NCBI RefSeq assembly: GCF_040807025.1
Contig: NC_090942.1
Span: 68,590,911 to 68,654,910, forward strand
Origin: Struthio camelus
Lineage: Eukaryota; Chordata; Aves; Struthioniformes; Struthionidae
Length of the DNA: 64,000 nt
Direction: 5' to 3'
In this document: in pieces, positions 1 through 12,800 of the stretch
Layout of the letters: each line of letters starts with the position of its first letter
Numbering within the stretch: position 1 is the stretch's first letter
Made by a program: the position numbers and the translations under genes
The notes under the pieces: generated by a model
Databases searched by the model: none
Seen by the model: only the letters and a program-made list of their open reading frames with translations
What the model was told of the DNA's origin: nothing

Positions 1-3000
1 TAGGGGGCAATTTGTTTTTGTAAGCCTAAACTACACAGAAGCTGTAAAGTCCTCTTGAAGGCCATGTACCTGCAGCAAGCTCTTAAATACTGGAGTGTTC
101 CAGAAGCAGGCTAGCCGAAACGCTGCTGTAGAGATTCCTACAGAAAGTTTGGTTCAGAAAAATAAGACGCGTCTCAAATTTAGTATCAGCTCATATCAAC
201 AAACAGATACTTCCCAAAATATAGCACCTTCCTGAAAACAGGATCCAGCTGCTTCCATTAATCACATACAACCTTTTGCAGAGGGACCTTAGTTACAACC
301 CTAATGATTGCCACAGCTCGCTCTCTCAGATCCTAACTAACAAAATCCTGTTTTTCACCTCCACGTTCAGTGCTCTTTGCCCCAAAGTTATGTAGTTTTA
401 TGGCACTCTTGGCCCATACGCACTGCTTTAGTTCAGATCCTAACATATTTAACAATCACAATCACCAAATCGCAACAAACTCACTAAGCCCACTACTGCC
501 AGTTTTATACACTCAAAGGCAAAGGAAATAATACTTGCATTTCTGAGAGATGACAGGGTAGCAGGTGGGAACTCATTCACTAAAAGGGAATATATTCAAG
601 GCTGTTCATGTTTGCTAGCAGGAATACCCCTACAGGGTGGCTAGGATGACAGGAGCTGACAAAAAGCTAGGCCAAAAGAATGACACCTGGGAAATCAATA
701 ATCACAAAATAGACTGCTGGATGGACTGCATTTTGGCAAAGGTTATCTTGTGAAGAGGTCCAAGCAGAGCTGATTAGCTGCAGAAATTGCTTTTTGAGTG
801 ATAAAAGCGATTCCCTTCAAGCTCATACACCACGGCCACAGGAAACACCACAATTTCAGATATAATCCTCCTCTTCCTCTGAACAGTCTTTAATCTTAAA
901 ATAAAAAAAAAAAAAATCTGCCTTGCCTTCAGGCTTATCTCAGCGCTATTTCTCCCTAGCTCTCAATTTCTACCCTCCTCTCTTACTACTCCGACTGAGC
1001 GTGCAGTAACTACAGTTACCCGCTATTATCACAATCCAGAAGCCAGACTGCAGAGTAGTCTCCAGAGATTATCTGCTTTCAGTTTTCTTGCCAACAAACT
1101 CCAGAGTTGAGAGAAGAGAATAGTATTTTCTATCTGAAGAAATGAATATTAAAAATTCAGTTTATATCTCCAGAATGATAGAAGAAGGATACACGATAAA
1201 CCTAGCAGCCTGTGCTGCTCTGGGACCGCTTAAGGCATTTTTCTGCCTGAGGGCCTTGCGGAGGTTTCGGTATTTCCCCCTAACCAATGTATTCCCGGAA
1301 CAAACAGGTATATTGGGCAGCATTTATATCCCAGCTCTTCTTCTCGGACAAAACAAACATAATTAAATATTAGGAGGGCTTATCATCCCCCGGCTAACCT
1401 TCCTAAAAGAAAGTCTGAGCAAGGGACAGTTGACTGGAGCATCTCTGATTCTGAGGAGAACTGAAATGCAGAAAGCCTCTAAAAGGACATGCTAAAGTTG
1501 GTTTGCTTCCAGCCCTCGCCCCTGGCAAAAGCAGCACTATCTGCTCTGCTTCCTTTCACTGCTCAAGGAAGACTCCCTGTTTCAGAGGACTGCGAAGAAA
1601 TAGGGATAGTTTTGCCTTTACATTACCTGTCTCAGGATAAGCCTATAAGGCCTGCAAAACACTACCAGCAACACCTGCTGCACAATCTAAAGGAAACAAA
1701 TAGGTCATCTCAGGTCAAAGCTTAGTTGACATTTGCCTGAACCATGTGAAACGCCGCCACCACCACAGCTGGCGCTATCCAGCACTCCTTGTTGACAGCT
1801 ACATTGGAGAAGGGAGCAGAGCCAAGAAGTGCCTACATTCCTCTGACAGGAGAGGCCTCCTCTATTGGGAGGAGTCTTAGGGAAACCTGAGGTGCTGTCC
1901 AGCCTTTCAGCATTTGAGCTACTCCTTAAAAAGAAACAACAAAACGCCCAAAACACTCACCACAACTGGGTTTCTGTTCATTACTGAAGTAAATACTAAC
2001 CATGGTCATCACTGCTGGATGTGGATTCACAGTGTTCACTGTGTCCATCATAGTACACATATGCAGCTAGATCTAACAGGACTATGGTCTGTTACTGTTG
2101 GCTGACTCATTCTTTATTGTGAACGTAGAAAACATTAATACAACCAATGCATTTATCACAACAGCGTTTAAGTTCACTTTGCAAACAGTTCTAACATTTT
2201 TTCATTTGAAAACTAGTTACATCACCACAGCTACCAGTTTGGCAGCTGGGAGCATGCCCTTGTGCAATTTAAAGGCGACATTAAATTCCAGATAGGAACT
2301 GCGTTGACGCACGGATGGACTAGAAATTATATTTTCTGTAATCAGCAGCATTATTTGAATTAGCTGATATTTTACAATAACTATTTGGTCCTCAGAATAT
2401 TAGCAGTATAAAAATATCACAACTCTACTGCAAGTCATTACCTAACTTTCTGGGTAAAAATTACTTAACTCAAATCCTAGAGTTCCCAAATCTTGAGCAC
2501 CTTTGCTTTTTTTCACTACTCCTTTCGGGCTTTAGCATCTAGTTCCCTACAGGGTATCTAATCTACACAGCAAGGAAGCACCAACCTTCCCAATCACAAA
2601 AGGCCTATGCTAAGTCCCATACGTGACCTCCAACTTGAGATTTCAGCGTTCCATTGCCTCCACTACAGAGTGTCAATAGTCTGTTTCCTAACTCAGCTCT
2701 GAAGCGGTGAACGTAATGTAACGTTTTCTAACCTCGTCCTCCCATCAAAACAGATATCGATACAAATCTCATTCCATATTGCCAAGCGCTTCTTTCCAAG
2801 GCTTGAAGTGGTCACAGACGTGCCAAGTCTGTCATTACTAGAGGCATTTCATTTATTCACAACACATTGTAGATCTTAGAGCAGTTTAAAGAACTTTAAA
2901 GAACCCACTTACAGGATCCTGTCAGAACCTACTTCCTTACACCAGATCCAACTCTGATGTAACCTTCTATGACATCTGACTCCTTGTAATTGAGTCCGGT

Positions 3001-3250
3001 CTAAGCCGTGTTTCTTCCACCCATTAAAAAAAAAAAAATCTGATTTCTGCAATAAATGAAGGTATAAAACAAAGGAAAGCCCCAAAAAGCCAAAGTAGTA
3101 ATAAGTTCCGGCTCCATCACACCTACTAATCCAGACTCACTTTCTGCAAAATTGGGACTCTGATTTTCGAAATAAGCTTCTGGCCACGAGAGCTGCGGAG
3201 CAACTTCCAAACGTAAGCCACCAGATAAAACCGCCACAAAACCGGAGCCT
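1..3250. other. Non-coding stretch, probable intron of a leftward gene
   Basis: No protein family is recognisable on either strand. Open frames are all under 90 codons and have no convincing splice context. The base composition is ordinary AT-leaning vertebrate sequence with a short A tract near 902-915. Because several minus-strand splice donors lie just to the right (3256, 3585, 3694), this stretch is inferred to be the first intron of an unidentified minus-strand gene. No internal exon of that gene could be picked out. Confidence 0.4.
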
Positions 3251-3520
3251 CAGTACCTGCCCGCCTCCGCGGACGGCTTCGAGCAGGGCGGCCGCCCGCC
3301 ACGCTCGGCGCGCAGCACCGCGACGCGACGTGCAGACGCCGCTAAGGCCCAGCCCTCCCCCGGCCACCCCTCCCGGGCACCACGGCGCCGGCGGCCCGAG
3401 GCCCCCGGTGCCCGGCCCGGCCAGGCCGCACCGCCCGCCCAACCGCCGCCCCAAAGCAGCGCAGCCGTTAACCGGCCGCCGGCCCTAGGGCAGCGCCCGC
3501 TCCCGGGCGGCCTGGCGCAA

Positions 3521-3580
3521 CCGCGCCGAGCCGAGCCGAGCCGAGCCGAGCCGAGCCGAGCCGCGCCGCGCCGCGCCGCG
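3521..3580. repeat. CCGAG/CCGCG pentanucleotide tandem repeat
   Basis: Twelve consecutive 5-bp units: one CCGCG, seven CCGAG (3526-3560), then four CCGCG. The tract sits immediately left of the minus-strand donor at 3585, so in the inferred transcript it would begin the first intron as a G-rich repeat. It could vary in length between individuals. Confidence 0.9.
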
Positions 3581-3585
3581 CTCAC

Positions 3586-3700
3586 CTGCCGCCAGCCGGC
3601 CGCGCCCCCCCCACCCCCTCCACCAGGGCCAAACAGGAAGCAGCCTCCCGCACCCCTTCCGCCCCTAATTCCGCGTCACTTCCGCCAGGCTTACCGCGCC
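3586..3700 (-). other. Candidate first exon of a minus-strand gene
   Basis: Read on the minus strand, the sequence GGCAG|GTGAGC forms a strong splice donor with the last exon base at 3586. It lies just downstream of ETS and CRE-like promoter elements, as expected for a short 5' untranslated exon. Alternative donors in the same orientation are GCG|GTAAGC (exon end 3695) and GCAG|GTACTG (exon end 3257), so the island may give several alternative first exons. The right boundary given is a guess, since no transcription start can be read from sequence. No coding potential was recognised, and the gene's identity is unknown. Confidence 0.4.
3674..3685 (-). promoter_or_regulatory. ETS/CRE-like composite site
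   Basis: On the minus strand this reads GCGGAAGTGACG, the GABP/ETS core GGAAGT joined to a TGACG half-CRE. Such composite sites are common close to the start of housekeeping-type CpG-island promoters. The orientation and position fit a start just upstream of the 3586 donor. Binding itself is inferred. Confidence 0.5.
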
Positions 3701-3776
3701 GCTCCCGCTCGTGGCAAGGCAAGCTCTTCCCCTCCAAGAGGCCCGGGCCGAGCCGAGTGCGGGAAGGGGAGGTGGC

Positions 3777-3787
3777 TGCGCATGCGC
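3777..3787. promoter_or_regulatory. NRF1 palindrome
   Basis: TGCGCATGCGC is a perfect match to the NRF1 consensus and lies in the centre of the CpG island. NRF1 sites of this kind are typical of bidirectional CpG-island promoters. Confidence 0.65.
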
Positions 3788-4036
3788 GCGGGGAGGGGCG
3801 GGGAGAAGGGCGAGCGGCCGGCGCAGGCCTCCGCCGTCGCGCGGCGTCGCCTGCGGTCCGGGCGCTGCGGGCACCATGCGCTGTGTCGCCTGCCCCGCCT
3901 CAGCCCCCTCCGCCTCCCCTGGCACCGCCGCCGCGCTCCGCACCCGCTGCTCCAGCCTCCCTGCCGGCTTGGGCCTCCGCACCTGGCGGCTCCCCGGCTC
4001 AGAATGGCCCGGCACAGCGGCGGGCCCTTGCTCACC

Positions 4037-4113
4037 TCACAGGCCGGCGGTGACGTCACAAGGCCTGCTGCCGCGTCACAGGCCTGCCGCCATGTCAGAG
4101 GCCGGCCGCCATG
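4037..4113 (+). repeat. Four 19-20 bp tandem units in the promoter island
   Basis: Units begin at 4037, 4056, 4076 and 4095. Each has the form TCA-C/G-A-GGCC followed by a GC-rich stretch ending in G. The last two end in GCCGCCATG, which resembles the reverse orientation of the YY1 motif and also an optimal translation-start context. The second unit is 20 bp and the others 19 bp. No protein could be recognised from the ATGs at 4092 and 4111. Confidence 0.75.
4051..4058. promoter_or_regulatory. Consensus CRE, TGACGTCA
   Basis: A perfect 8-bp cAMP-response element palindrome, the target of CREB/ATF proteins. It lies in the CpG island and overlaps the junction between the first two copies of the 19-bp tandem repeat. 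Confidence 0.6.
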
Positions 4114-4299
4114 TTACCAGCCTGGCCAGCCCAGCAGCCCCCGCCGCCGAGGTTCCCCTGCCACGTCCCCCAGCAGCCCTCCTCCTGCCGCAGGGCAGCC
4201 GAGCCCCTCGTGGGGGTGGCTGTGGGCCTCCGCCATGCGCCAGCGCCGAGCACCGTCGTGGAAAAGAGGTTCTGGGAGCAACGCGCCTGCCCTGAGGAG

Positions 4300-7250
4300 G
4301 AGGGAGGTGGTGTCGTGCTGCTTGACCTTGTCTCTACCCACCTGTGGCGAAGTCACGATTTAAGAGAGGATCCTGCAAATGTTATTTTCTGTTTCCACTC
4401 TCAGCCCTGCTTCTGTTCCTAGCAGCTTTTGTGCTTCCACGTATTGGATTTGGAGTGCGGCAGACAAAAGAGGGATGCTCTGACTCATACACTTGCTTGT
4501 TTTCTCTCCAGTGCTCGTGTTTAGAGTTGGGCAATTTAAAAATTGACTTTGTAAAAAGGTGAACGTTTCCTTCTTTTTTTTAAATACATTCTCCTAGTTT
4601 GTTCGTGTGTCCCTTTTATATCCCCTTGTTGTCTGCACATTCAAGCAACCAATGCGCACGTTCCAGCACAAATATTCATGGAAAGTGAATTTCAGGAAGG
4701 CATCTGTAAATATTAATACCACATTTTAAAGGGGCACATGCAAGACATAACAGAGGTGTCTGCAAGCTCATCCATTTTAGGATCAGAAACAATTCCTCAC
4801 AACACACCTAAACAGTTAGAACATAATGCTGTTTGAATGGCAAATACCATTTCTGGAGGGCACACAGGGAACATTTGGGATTGATACATAGCATGAAAAA
4901 CGGCACAAGTAAAAAAATCACGCAAACCTTTTCAAATAGTGAATACATTTGAAGAAATCGGGATCTGCTCATGCATATCCAACTCAGGGAAGAAGGGTAA
5001 ATCGATTACATAAATTACCTGTTGCAGATTTTGCACTCACTTCCACTCCTTTGCAGTGGGAGGCACAGTTAGAAATACTTGCTGCAGACTGAAGCAGAGA
5101 GGAGTTATTAGACCTGATGGAAATCCAAAGCAAATTAGCAGCCGTTAGGGGTATGTTGCCTATTTCAGAGTCTGCAGGAGAGTGCAAGGCTTGCCTCGTG
5201 ATGTTTTAATGATGGGACTGGTAAGACCCATCATTATGGAGAGCATAAGGGCGCAAGGCCTCAGAGTTAAGAACCAGGCTAAGAGCTAGTGAAATCCTCT
5301 GTGAGGGAAAGAGGATATAAGGAATGTAAAATGCTGCTAAAAATTCAAAGCAGACGAAAAAGGAGATCTAGCAGAGTCTGAGCAAGGAGCATGTGTGTGG
5401 GTGTCAGGACCTGTCAGAAACAAAATAGGGAAGCGGATGTAAGAAGCAACAATCCAATCTATTCTGATTCATTTTTATTTATATACTGCTGCCGGAAAGC
5501 CTTTCGACTGCTTAGTGATACTCAGATAAAAATCCAATTCAATCCGTTTGTAAAATCCAAGATAAAGCAAGAGATGATGGCAGGCTGAGGCAGCCCCCTC
5601 CTCCCATGTCCCTTTCCCACCCATCCTGAGGAAGAGGAAACAACAGGTTTGCAAATCCACCAGTAGGAGGCAAAAGGAGAGCTAACAGCACTGGACAGAG
5701 AAAAGAAAGGTAGTCAGTCTTAGGCTGGGGAGGCAGAGAGATAATAAAGCAGAAGAGCAGCAGGGATGAACAGAGTCCAGCGTAAGAAGTGAGAGCAGGA
5801 TAGCAGCATACCAGATAGACCGGGTGACGTATCAGTAAGACCACGGTAGCAGGTGAGATGTCATAAATCAGTGAGCTCCTGTGTAACCTTGTCATACATC
5901 AAACATCTTTCCTGTGCAGATGAGGCCTAACCCACTGAGAACGAGTAGGTGTTAGCAACAGTACAGAAGGAATCTGGAGGCAAATTAGGAGAGCAGCTGC
6001 TTTACACAGTATTTAATTCAAGCACACAGACAGGCTGGAAGCGCTAGTTTCTGGCTGACGGCACATCTCAGCCCACACAATTGGCTGGTGGAGATTGAGC
6101 GACACCATGCCCAGCCAGTGAAATAATGGGCACCATTTCTTCTCTCTCTATAAAATACTGTTTACTAGCTACATTTCCTAACATTTCACTGGGTAATTGT
6201 CAGTGGTCCTGAGGACAGGATCCTGTTATATAAGCAAGTGCTGCACTCGGGGAGCTGCCTGACACCTACAGCCAGCTAACTCTCTGTCCTGGTGCTTTCT
6301 ATTGGCAAATCGTAGTAAACCAAAATAAAATCAGGCACAGTATTTTTCTCCCCTAACAAAAAGGAACGCTGTTGCCCATTATTGCCCAGGTAAGGGAAGA
6401 TTTACATGGAGGTCCTTCTTCCCATACAGTCAGTAGGACATACTATTTCAGAGGGTGCAAAGAAAAAGGCCTAGTATTGTGCCAAGTCACCATGACAGGC
6501 TGTCATAGGCTCTGTCCGCTGGTTAGGAAAATGCCTTCAGGCTTTCCCAGAGCTGCCACCCAAATCGATACCAACGGGAGACACTATCCGGTGAGCTGCA
6601 AAGAGCCCCTGTCCATGCACTGTGGCATTGCTGCTTTTGGTCCCCTTGTCTTGCAGCGGCAGGACAACGACTCAGACCCTCTCACCCTCAGGGAGGTTGC
6701 TTGAAGCCGGGGCAGGCTTTTGCCCTTGGCCTATTGAATAAATGACACCAGATGTTTCCACCGGTTCTTCTGGCTGACTGTGTGGAGGCTTTGCGTGCTC
6801 TACGTTGCTGTCAGTCACAGGCAGGGTCCTCGCTGTGAACAAGCGGCTGATCCAGAGCAGCTCAGGGCACTTCAATTTTTCCATGCTTTTGCATGCCGTT
6901 CTCTGTCTAACTGTCTACAGAGTTCATACTGTCTGCCTGCTTTTCCATCACAGCAGTATTCAAGCACTTCCACTACGTCCAGGACTCTTGCATAAAGACA
7001 TTTTTTCCTGAAGGCTAGACTCACTCACTGCAATTATCTATACACAAACTGATCACTCATCTGTTCTTCTATCGCAGCCACAAATTCCTGTGTAAGAGCC
7101 AACTCTTTTAGACTTACATTATATTTGCACATGTTTTCACTTTCTGAAACTGCACTTTTCCACCAGAATGCTTTTTCTTCAGCAAAAAAAGAAACCATCT
7201 TCAAAACATTAAATTAATTTGCTCTTTCTCTTGCTGCAATATCTTTTACT
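4300..7250. other. Intergenic sequence without recognised features
   Basis: AT-leaning non-coding DNA. Open frames are short and overlap on both strands, with no recognisable protein similarity. A purine-rich patch lies near 5620-5770. Nothing else is supported. Confidence 0.5.
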
Positions 7251-7251
7251 G

Positions 7252-7335
7252 AGCAAAGTCACCTTGGGCAAGTAATTAGTGCCTCACTTTCCTCACTAGA
7301 AAAATGGAAACAATAATATTTTTCCATCTTTGATA
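7252..7335 (+). repeat. MIR-like SINE fragment
   Basis: The order of sub-motifs follows the conserved core and 3' part of MIR/CORE-SINE elements: a 'caccttgggcaagt' block (7260-7273), then 'cctcactttcctcact', then 'aaaaatggaaacaataat' in place of the usual aaaatggggataataat. The fragment is old and diverged, and its boundaries are approximate. Assignment is by pattern memory, not alignment. Confidence 0.55.
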
Positions 7336-9790
7336 TCTTTAGAATGGAAAATGCTGCTACTTATTATTTATTATAATGTTTTATACCAAAATTTAATGGC
7401 ATAAACCTCAGAACCTGAAGGGAAAATGGAAAAAGGGAAGGTGAGCAGAATACAGAATGCTGCTTTGATTGTGTATTTCGAAGACACTGGAAATTTCTTG
7501 TAGTCCATTGAATAGCGTCTGTCAAACATTCAAGCAGAGCTGGCTGAGTCTCTTTTGCACAAGGTCAGGAGAAGATCAGAAAACAGATCAGATCTTATTC
7601 TGGACTTCTCTGTAGTTTTGCAGTTTTTCAGATCCGAGGAATGATTTGCTAATGCGTTTGGGGCACAGGACTGAGCTCACCTGACATTTGGAAGTGATTG
7701 GACTTCAGGTTTTCCTTCCGGCCTGGCTCTTATGTTTTGCTTGTAGGATTGCCTTAGAGGAATATGCAGGATACTTCTTGGACATCTGTCCCTTACTCTG
7801 TGTCTGGTGACAACTAGCTCCTCCTCTTAGTGCACGATGATGATCAGTATGTGCTCGCGGGATGCTGAGCTTACACATTAGTAAACAATGTTTTATCAGT
7901 TGGGAAACAAAATAATGTGCTATCATTTTTTCTGGAGCTATAGATGCTCTAAGTATAACATTCAATATTCGTGTTACCTCTGAGGTGGTGTTATTGCAGG
8001 TGGCTAAAATGGGGTCCAGCTACAGTCTTCTGCACAAGTTTACATCTGATTCAGATTTGTGGAGAGGAGATGCTTTTCCCTTACAGGCGGTTCCCCAGCA
8101 TGTGGCATCCCTCTTTCCCTAGTTATGAGGCTTTAGGGTAAGATGCAGCAGAGCGGAGAAAACCAGAGCCTGAAGCTGACAGAAGAACTCTCCCCCTTTT
8201 CCTCCTCCTCCACCTCACTTGTCAAAGCCCTCTCCTCGGTCTCTTCTACTTCTGCTTCACTTTCTTCCCGATCATCCCAGCCTCCTCCTCACCTCCGAGC
8301 TCACAGTTTTAAACACCACTTCCAGCATCACACCACTCCTTCTTCATAGGTGCCTGAGCCCTTCCGACATCCGCGTCTGCTCCATCCCTTAAGCTGTAAG
8401 CCCCCAGGGTACGGACTGCCAGTGTCTCGTGTGGGGCTCCAGCAGTGTCTGGTTCTCAGGCAGTACTGTCAGGAGCATGATTAACAATTCTCCAATGCAC
8501 ACATGAGTATCAAATGACTGTGGATTACTGTCATAGGGTAAAATGGTACCTGCGTGTACAACTACGCAGATGCTCTGTTTCAGATGCACCTTGAATGGTC
8601 TGTAAGGGCAGGTTGGGTTGCAAACAGTGTCCGTCCAGGAGGTCACTGGGCAGAGGCTTAGCCGTGAATTCCAACAGGCCATGCTTAGTGTTGACAGTTT
8701 TGCATACTCACAGTAATTGCCTTTGCTCATTAGAAAAAAAAAAAAAAGAAAGAACACTTAGGAAATAATTGTATATCTGAGAAAAAAAATGTAACCAAAA
8801 CTAAGCCACAAGAGAGGAAAAAGAAGAGAAGCTCCCCAGAGTGGAGTGCAGACGAGGAAGGAGTTTCACACACTTTTTTTTTATTTTGTGGCTCCTTTCC
8901 ATACCCCCACTGCACCCTCCCCAACAGTGTGAGTCCTGCGCAGGACTGACCTTGCTTAACCCTTGAGATCTGACAAGAGCACAGTCCACAGCAGTATGGC
9001 TGCAGGCGAATGCTTTTATTTTTGTAACCGTAAATTCCTAAGAGCATGGTAACAGCAGTTAAGGATCAAGCCCATGCTTCTTGCATAACAGAACAGAGTA
9101 TTCCCATTAGGCTACCTGGCAAGAGATCAAACATACCATACCGGGGCTTAAAAAAAAAAAAAACATATTTAACAGAAAAGAGAGAAATATTAAGAATAGC
9201 TATGGCCGTACAAGAAAAGCAACAAGTATTCTGAGCTGGTCATTTAGCCATGCTGCCAGCAGGCACAAACTACTTGTTTTATAAGTCAGCACATAAAAAA
9301 TTTGAGGAGCCTGCACGTACTTCCAAACATCCAGCTATTGATCATGCAATCGTAATTACAATTGCATATTCAACCCAAAATCCAGCTATCCAAGCCTTCT
9401 CCACGTTATTTCAGATACGAACCCTTTCCAGTCCAGTCTTACCGAACACTGATTGTGACTACTAGGCCCCTGGCGGAGCCATTCTTTCATCACTACAATG
9501 AAGCTACCAGTCGTCATGAACTGACTAATCCCCTTCTGCCACAAGAAGAGGACATTAACTCAAGCGTTAAAGAGTCAGCTATAACTCACTGTGTTAGCAA
9601 GACATTTAACATAATTCTTTTGATGCTGACCATCTCTATTAAGTTCCTTTAGAGCTATGTGGGCACTAAATATTAGACCTTGTTTCAGAAAAATTGGAAT
9701 TTCATTTCTTTTTTTTTTCTGCCATTCGGAGACTGAAATAAATGTCATCATTCTGATGAAAATTCACTGCATTTCCTACCCAGCTTTAGA
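7336..9790. other. Intergenic sequence with low-complexity patches
   Basis: No gene recognised. A pyrimidine-rich, serine-codon-like patch lies at about 8185-8350. A tracts occur near 8732-8745 and 9149-9161. Confidence 0.45.
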
Positions 9791-9796
9791 CCCATT

Positions 9797-9833
9797 TTCT
9801 TCTTCTTCTTCTTCTTCTTCTTCTTCTTCTTCT
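9797..9833. repeat. TTC microsatellite
   Basis: About twelve uninterrupted TTC units. A simple-sequence repeat in non-coding DNA, likely length-polymorphic. Confidence 0.95.
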
Positions 9834-12800
9834 GGCCTTAATTCCTAAGGGAAAAAGGATAGATGGAATTTTCAAGATCATTTCTTCCTATTTTTTAAAT
9901 AGATCTTTTAAAAATTCATGTATTACGAATCACACATATTTAAACTAGGAACTTTCAATAGTATTTTATCATTTTCTTACATTAGCTTCAATGTTTTCAA
10001 ATGTACATATTAATGCTTCAAGACATAAGTCATTGTTGGATGCAAATTAGGAGATTTCTGAATATATCTGGAAAGTTAATAGAAAGAGAAGCATGAAAAG
10101 AGATGCAAGTCCCTACATTAAAGATGAGAGTTAAATATAGCTGGAGAAAGATGTTGTAATAAAAGCCTACTCAAAGTATTAAGAATCTACTGACATATGT
10201 TTGTCTAAATAGTAACAGCAGGACACTTGATACATTTTAGGGCAGTCTGTTTCCAAACAAAATAATCAGGGGGCAAAACAAAGAGAGACCTTTGATGAAG
10301 CAATTCATTTTAATTACGGACAGCATCAGTTAGGGGCCTGCACCATTTAATTGTACTTTTGACATTGCCTGATCGGAGCATATTCTAGAAAATGCACTAG
10401 CGTGGTTAAAAAAAACCTGTGCACTGAAAAAATTCCTTTCATAAAAGCTTGCTCCTGCAGAGTTAGCTTCAAGATGGAAACAATTTTTCATCTTTTCTAA
10501 TATAAAAACTAACAAAAAAAGAAATCAATATTCCCAGGGAATGAGCCTCGCCCCTGCGAGAGGAAGTTGATCCAAACTCTTTGTTGTCAATGGCAAGTTC
10601 CTACTTTAGGATTTAAGTGGGTGTTCAAGTGGCTGGGTTGTGTGAATAAATGATTATTTGATTCCATTGTTGAACCAAAAAATTAAGCTCTATTTTTCCC
10701 CCAGATCAACCCCAAAACAAATTATTTGCGGTATGATTGGTAAATTGAAGCACATAAAACCACATAATTTCAGGGTAAATTATTGGCTACTTGTTTGGTT
10801 TGGTCCAACATGAATTCTGCCATTTTTTTCCAGGTATATGCAATTAAATCGAAAGACTAGATTCACAGAAGAACCTAGACATTGTATGCAGAGATGTTTT
10901 CGCCATTCCTACCAACAATGGAAATATAGTTAAAACTTGAAATTCTTATGTGAAATATTTCTTCTCTGTGAAATACCTGTTAAAGCTTGCCAATGAGGTT
11001 ATTACTCTTGCATTTCAATCTTTCAAATGCTTTCTCTTGCTGTTAAGTATTCACATGAAGTTATTTCATTTCAAAGCTTACCGTATTAGACTGTTATAAT
11101 TCCTATATCCTGCAGGCCAAATTTCCTGGTGGCCCTTAAAATTATGCCATATTAACCGCATTGTAATAACTGTATACTAAGGTGTCATGATAATTTCAAA
11201 CCATTTTTCTGTAGAAACATGAATTTATTTTGCATCTGTTTGATAACATTAGGTCCCTACTTAATTCTGTTTCTAAGACCTACAGATATAATCTTCCTTT
11301 TCATTTACAAATCTGTAGAATATATATTTCCCACTTTCCCTTTCCAATTCAGAGAGGTGTCAACAGGCAAAACAATATTGTGTGCAGCACAACATCCATT
11401 TTAACAGTGAATATTTTTGTCATTATTCCATAATAAAGACACTGCATTTATCTGATAAGTACACCTATTAGTATGTCTGTGTGCTAGCTAAACTGCATCG
11501 CTCACTCTTTAAAAAAAAAAAGTTAAGCATCAATAAATAACTGCTCCCGCTGCTTCATTTTTTCCTCTGTTCTTGGGAGAAGGCAAAAGGCTCAGAAAAA
11601 AAAAAGCTAAAAATTCACAAATCTGGGGAATTTCATACAAACTAAAGCATATGAAGGGGATCCATCTTATGCCCCAATGTTAAGATCCCTTCCCTGAGAA
11701 ATAGGATACATTCAGGCACATGTGAGAGATGTGACTCAGTTCTCTTATTGTTCTTACAAGCATCCTGACCAGGAGCTGCTGAACTGAAGGACTGTAGCTG
11801 AGTGATGGTGTGGAGCTGCCCTCTGTCCCTACCACCTTATGCATTCATCTCAGAAATCCAAACAACGTGTTTAAAAATATACAGGAAAGAAATACTTCAA
11901 CATTCCTATAATGCTGTCCTCATTGTTTTAAACATCCAAAATGTTCAGTGAGTACATTTCAAATTTACAAACAATTTTGCATTGACTGAATGTTTACTTT
12001 GGCAAAGAAACAATTTATGACAAATGATTCACTACTAATACATCAATTTCAGCATGGCCTTCTGTAGGAGGTGAGCACATCCACTGAAATGAGCCAGGAA
12101 CCAAAACTTCGCAGCAGGAAGGAAGTTCGGACCACAGCCAAGATCCAAACCTCTCAGCTCAGGCTCATCTGCAGTCAGCAACAAATGATGTGATCTCAAA
12201 TCTATATGGACCATGAATTTCCAGGACAATCAAGGCTGAGCCCAGAAATCCAATAAGTTTTTTGAGGGGAGGTCTCTCCATGCAGTTTGGTCGGAGTATT
12301 TTGCTGCTGGGCAGAGGGGCGGAGCTGGAGTCCTAATGACAAGCTGCGCCCTGCTCTGAACGGCGAGACAGCACCCGTCTACTTTGCCTGCAGATGCCTG
12401 GTGGCATTCCTCCTCTGCAGCGGGCGGTAAAGGATGTGTCACTGCGCTGAGGGGGACCTACAGACTTGCCCTTTCCAGCAGGCAGGAAAGTCGGCTGGGC
12501 ACAGAGATGGCCATGACAGGCAAGTCACGCAGCATTAGGAGCAAGAAGCTGGCTTGTGAGGAAGGGAGTCAGAGAATTCGGTCGCTTCGCAGAACAATTG
12601 CTGGGAGTGGGAAGGAATATCTGAAAGGAAGAGGAGGGATTGTTTTGGGTAGTTCAAAATGAGTAACTGGGACTTATCAGAAGGCCAAAAAAAAAAAAAA
12701 AAGAAGAAGAAAAACCAAACCAGCTACAAAAGTATTTCTTAAATTTCAGACTGGTCTGGCAGTGATGCTGTTGGCTCCAGTGGGGAGTAGAAGCGGTCTC

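Larger units (their letters stand above)
3245..4300. promoter_or_regulatory. CpG-island promoter
   Basis: An abrupt change to very GC- and CpG-rich sequence between AT-leaning flanks marks a CpG island of about 1 kb. Inside it are a perfect NRF1 palindrome (3777-3787), an ETS-type GCGGAAGTGACG on the minus strand (about 3674-3685), a consensus CRE (4051-4058) and four near-copies of a 19-bp unit (4037-4113). There is no TATA box. Such islands usually drive broadly expressed genes and are often bidirectional. Splice donors on the minus strand suggest that at least one transcript leaves leftward. The gene it serves is not identifiable here. Confidence 0.8.

Noticed and set aside
3665..4059. Minus-strand open frames of 116 and 122 codons in the same island
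   Set aside because: Composition-driven and mutually overlapping. They lie upstream of or across the likely transcription start and have no recognisable domain.
3711..4295. 194-codon plus-strand open frame across the first CpG island
   Set aside because: Long frames are expected in GC-rich DNA. The translation is Ala/Pro/Arg/Gly-rich with no family similarity, and overlapping frames are equally open on both strands.
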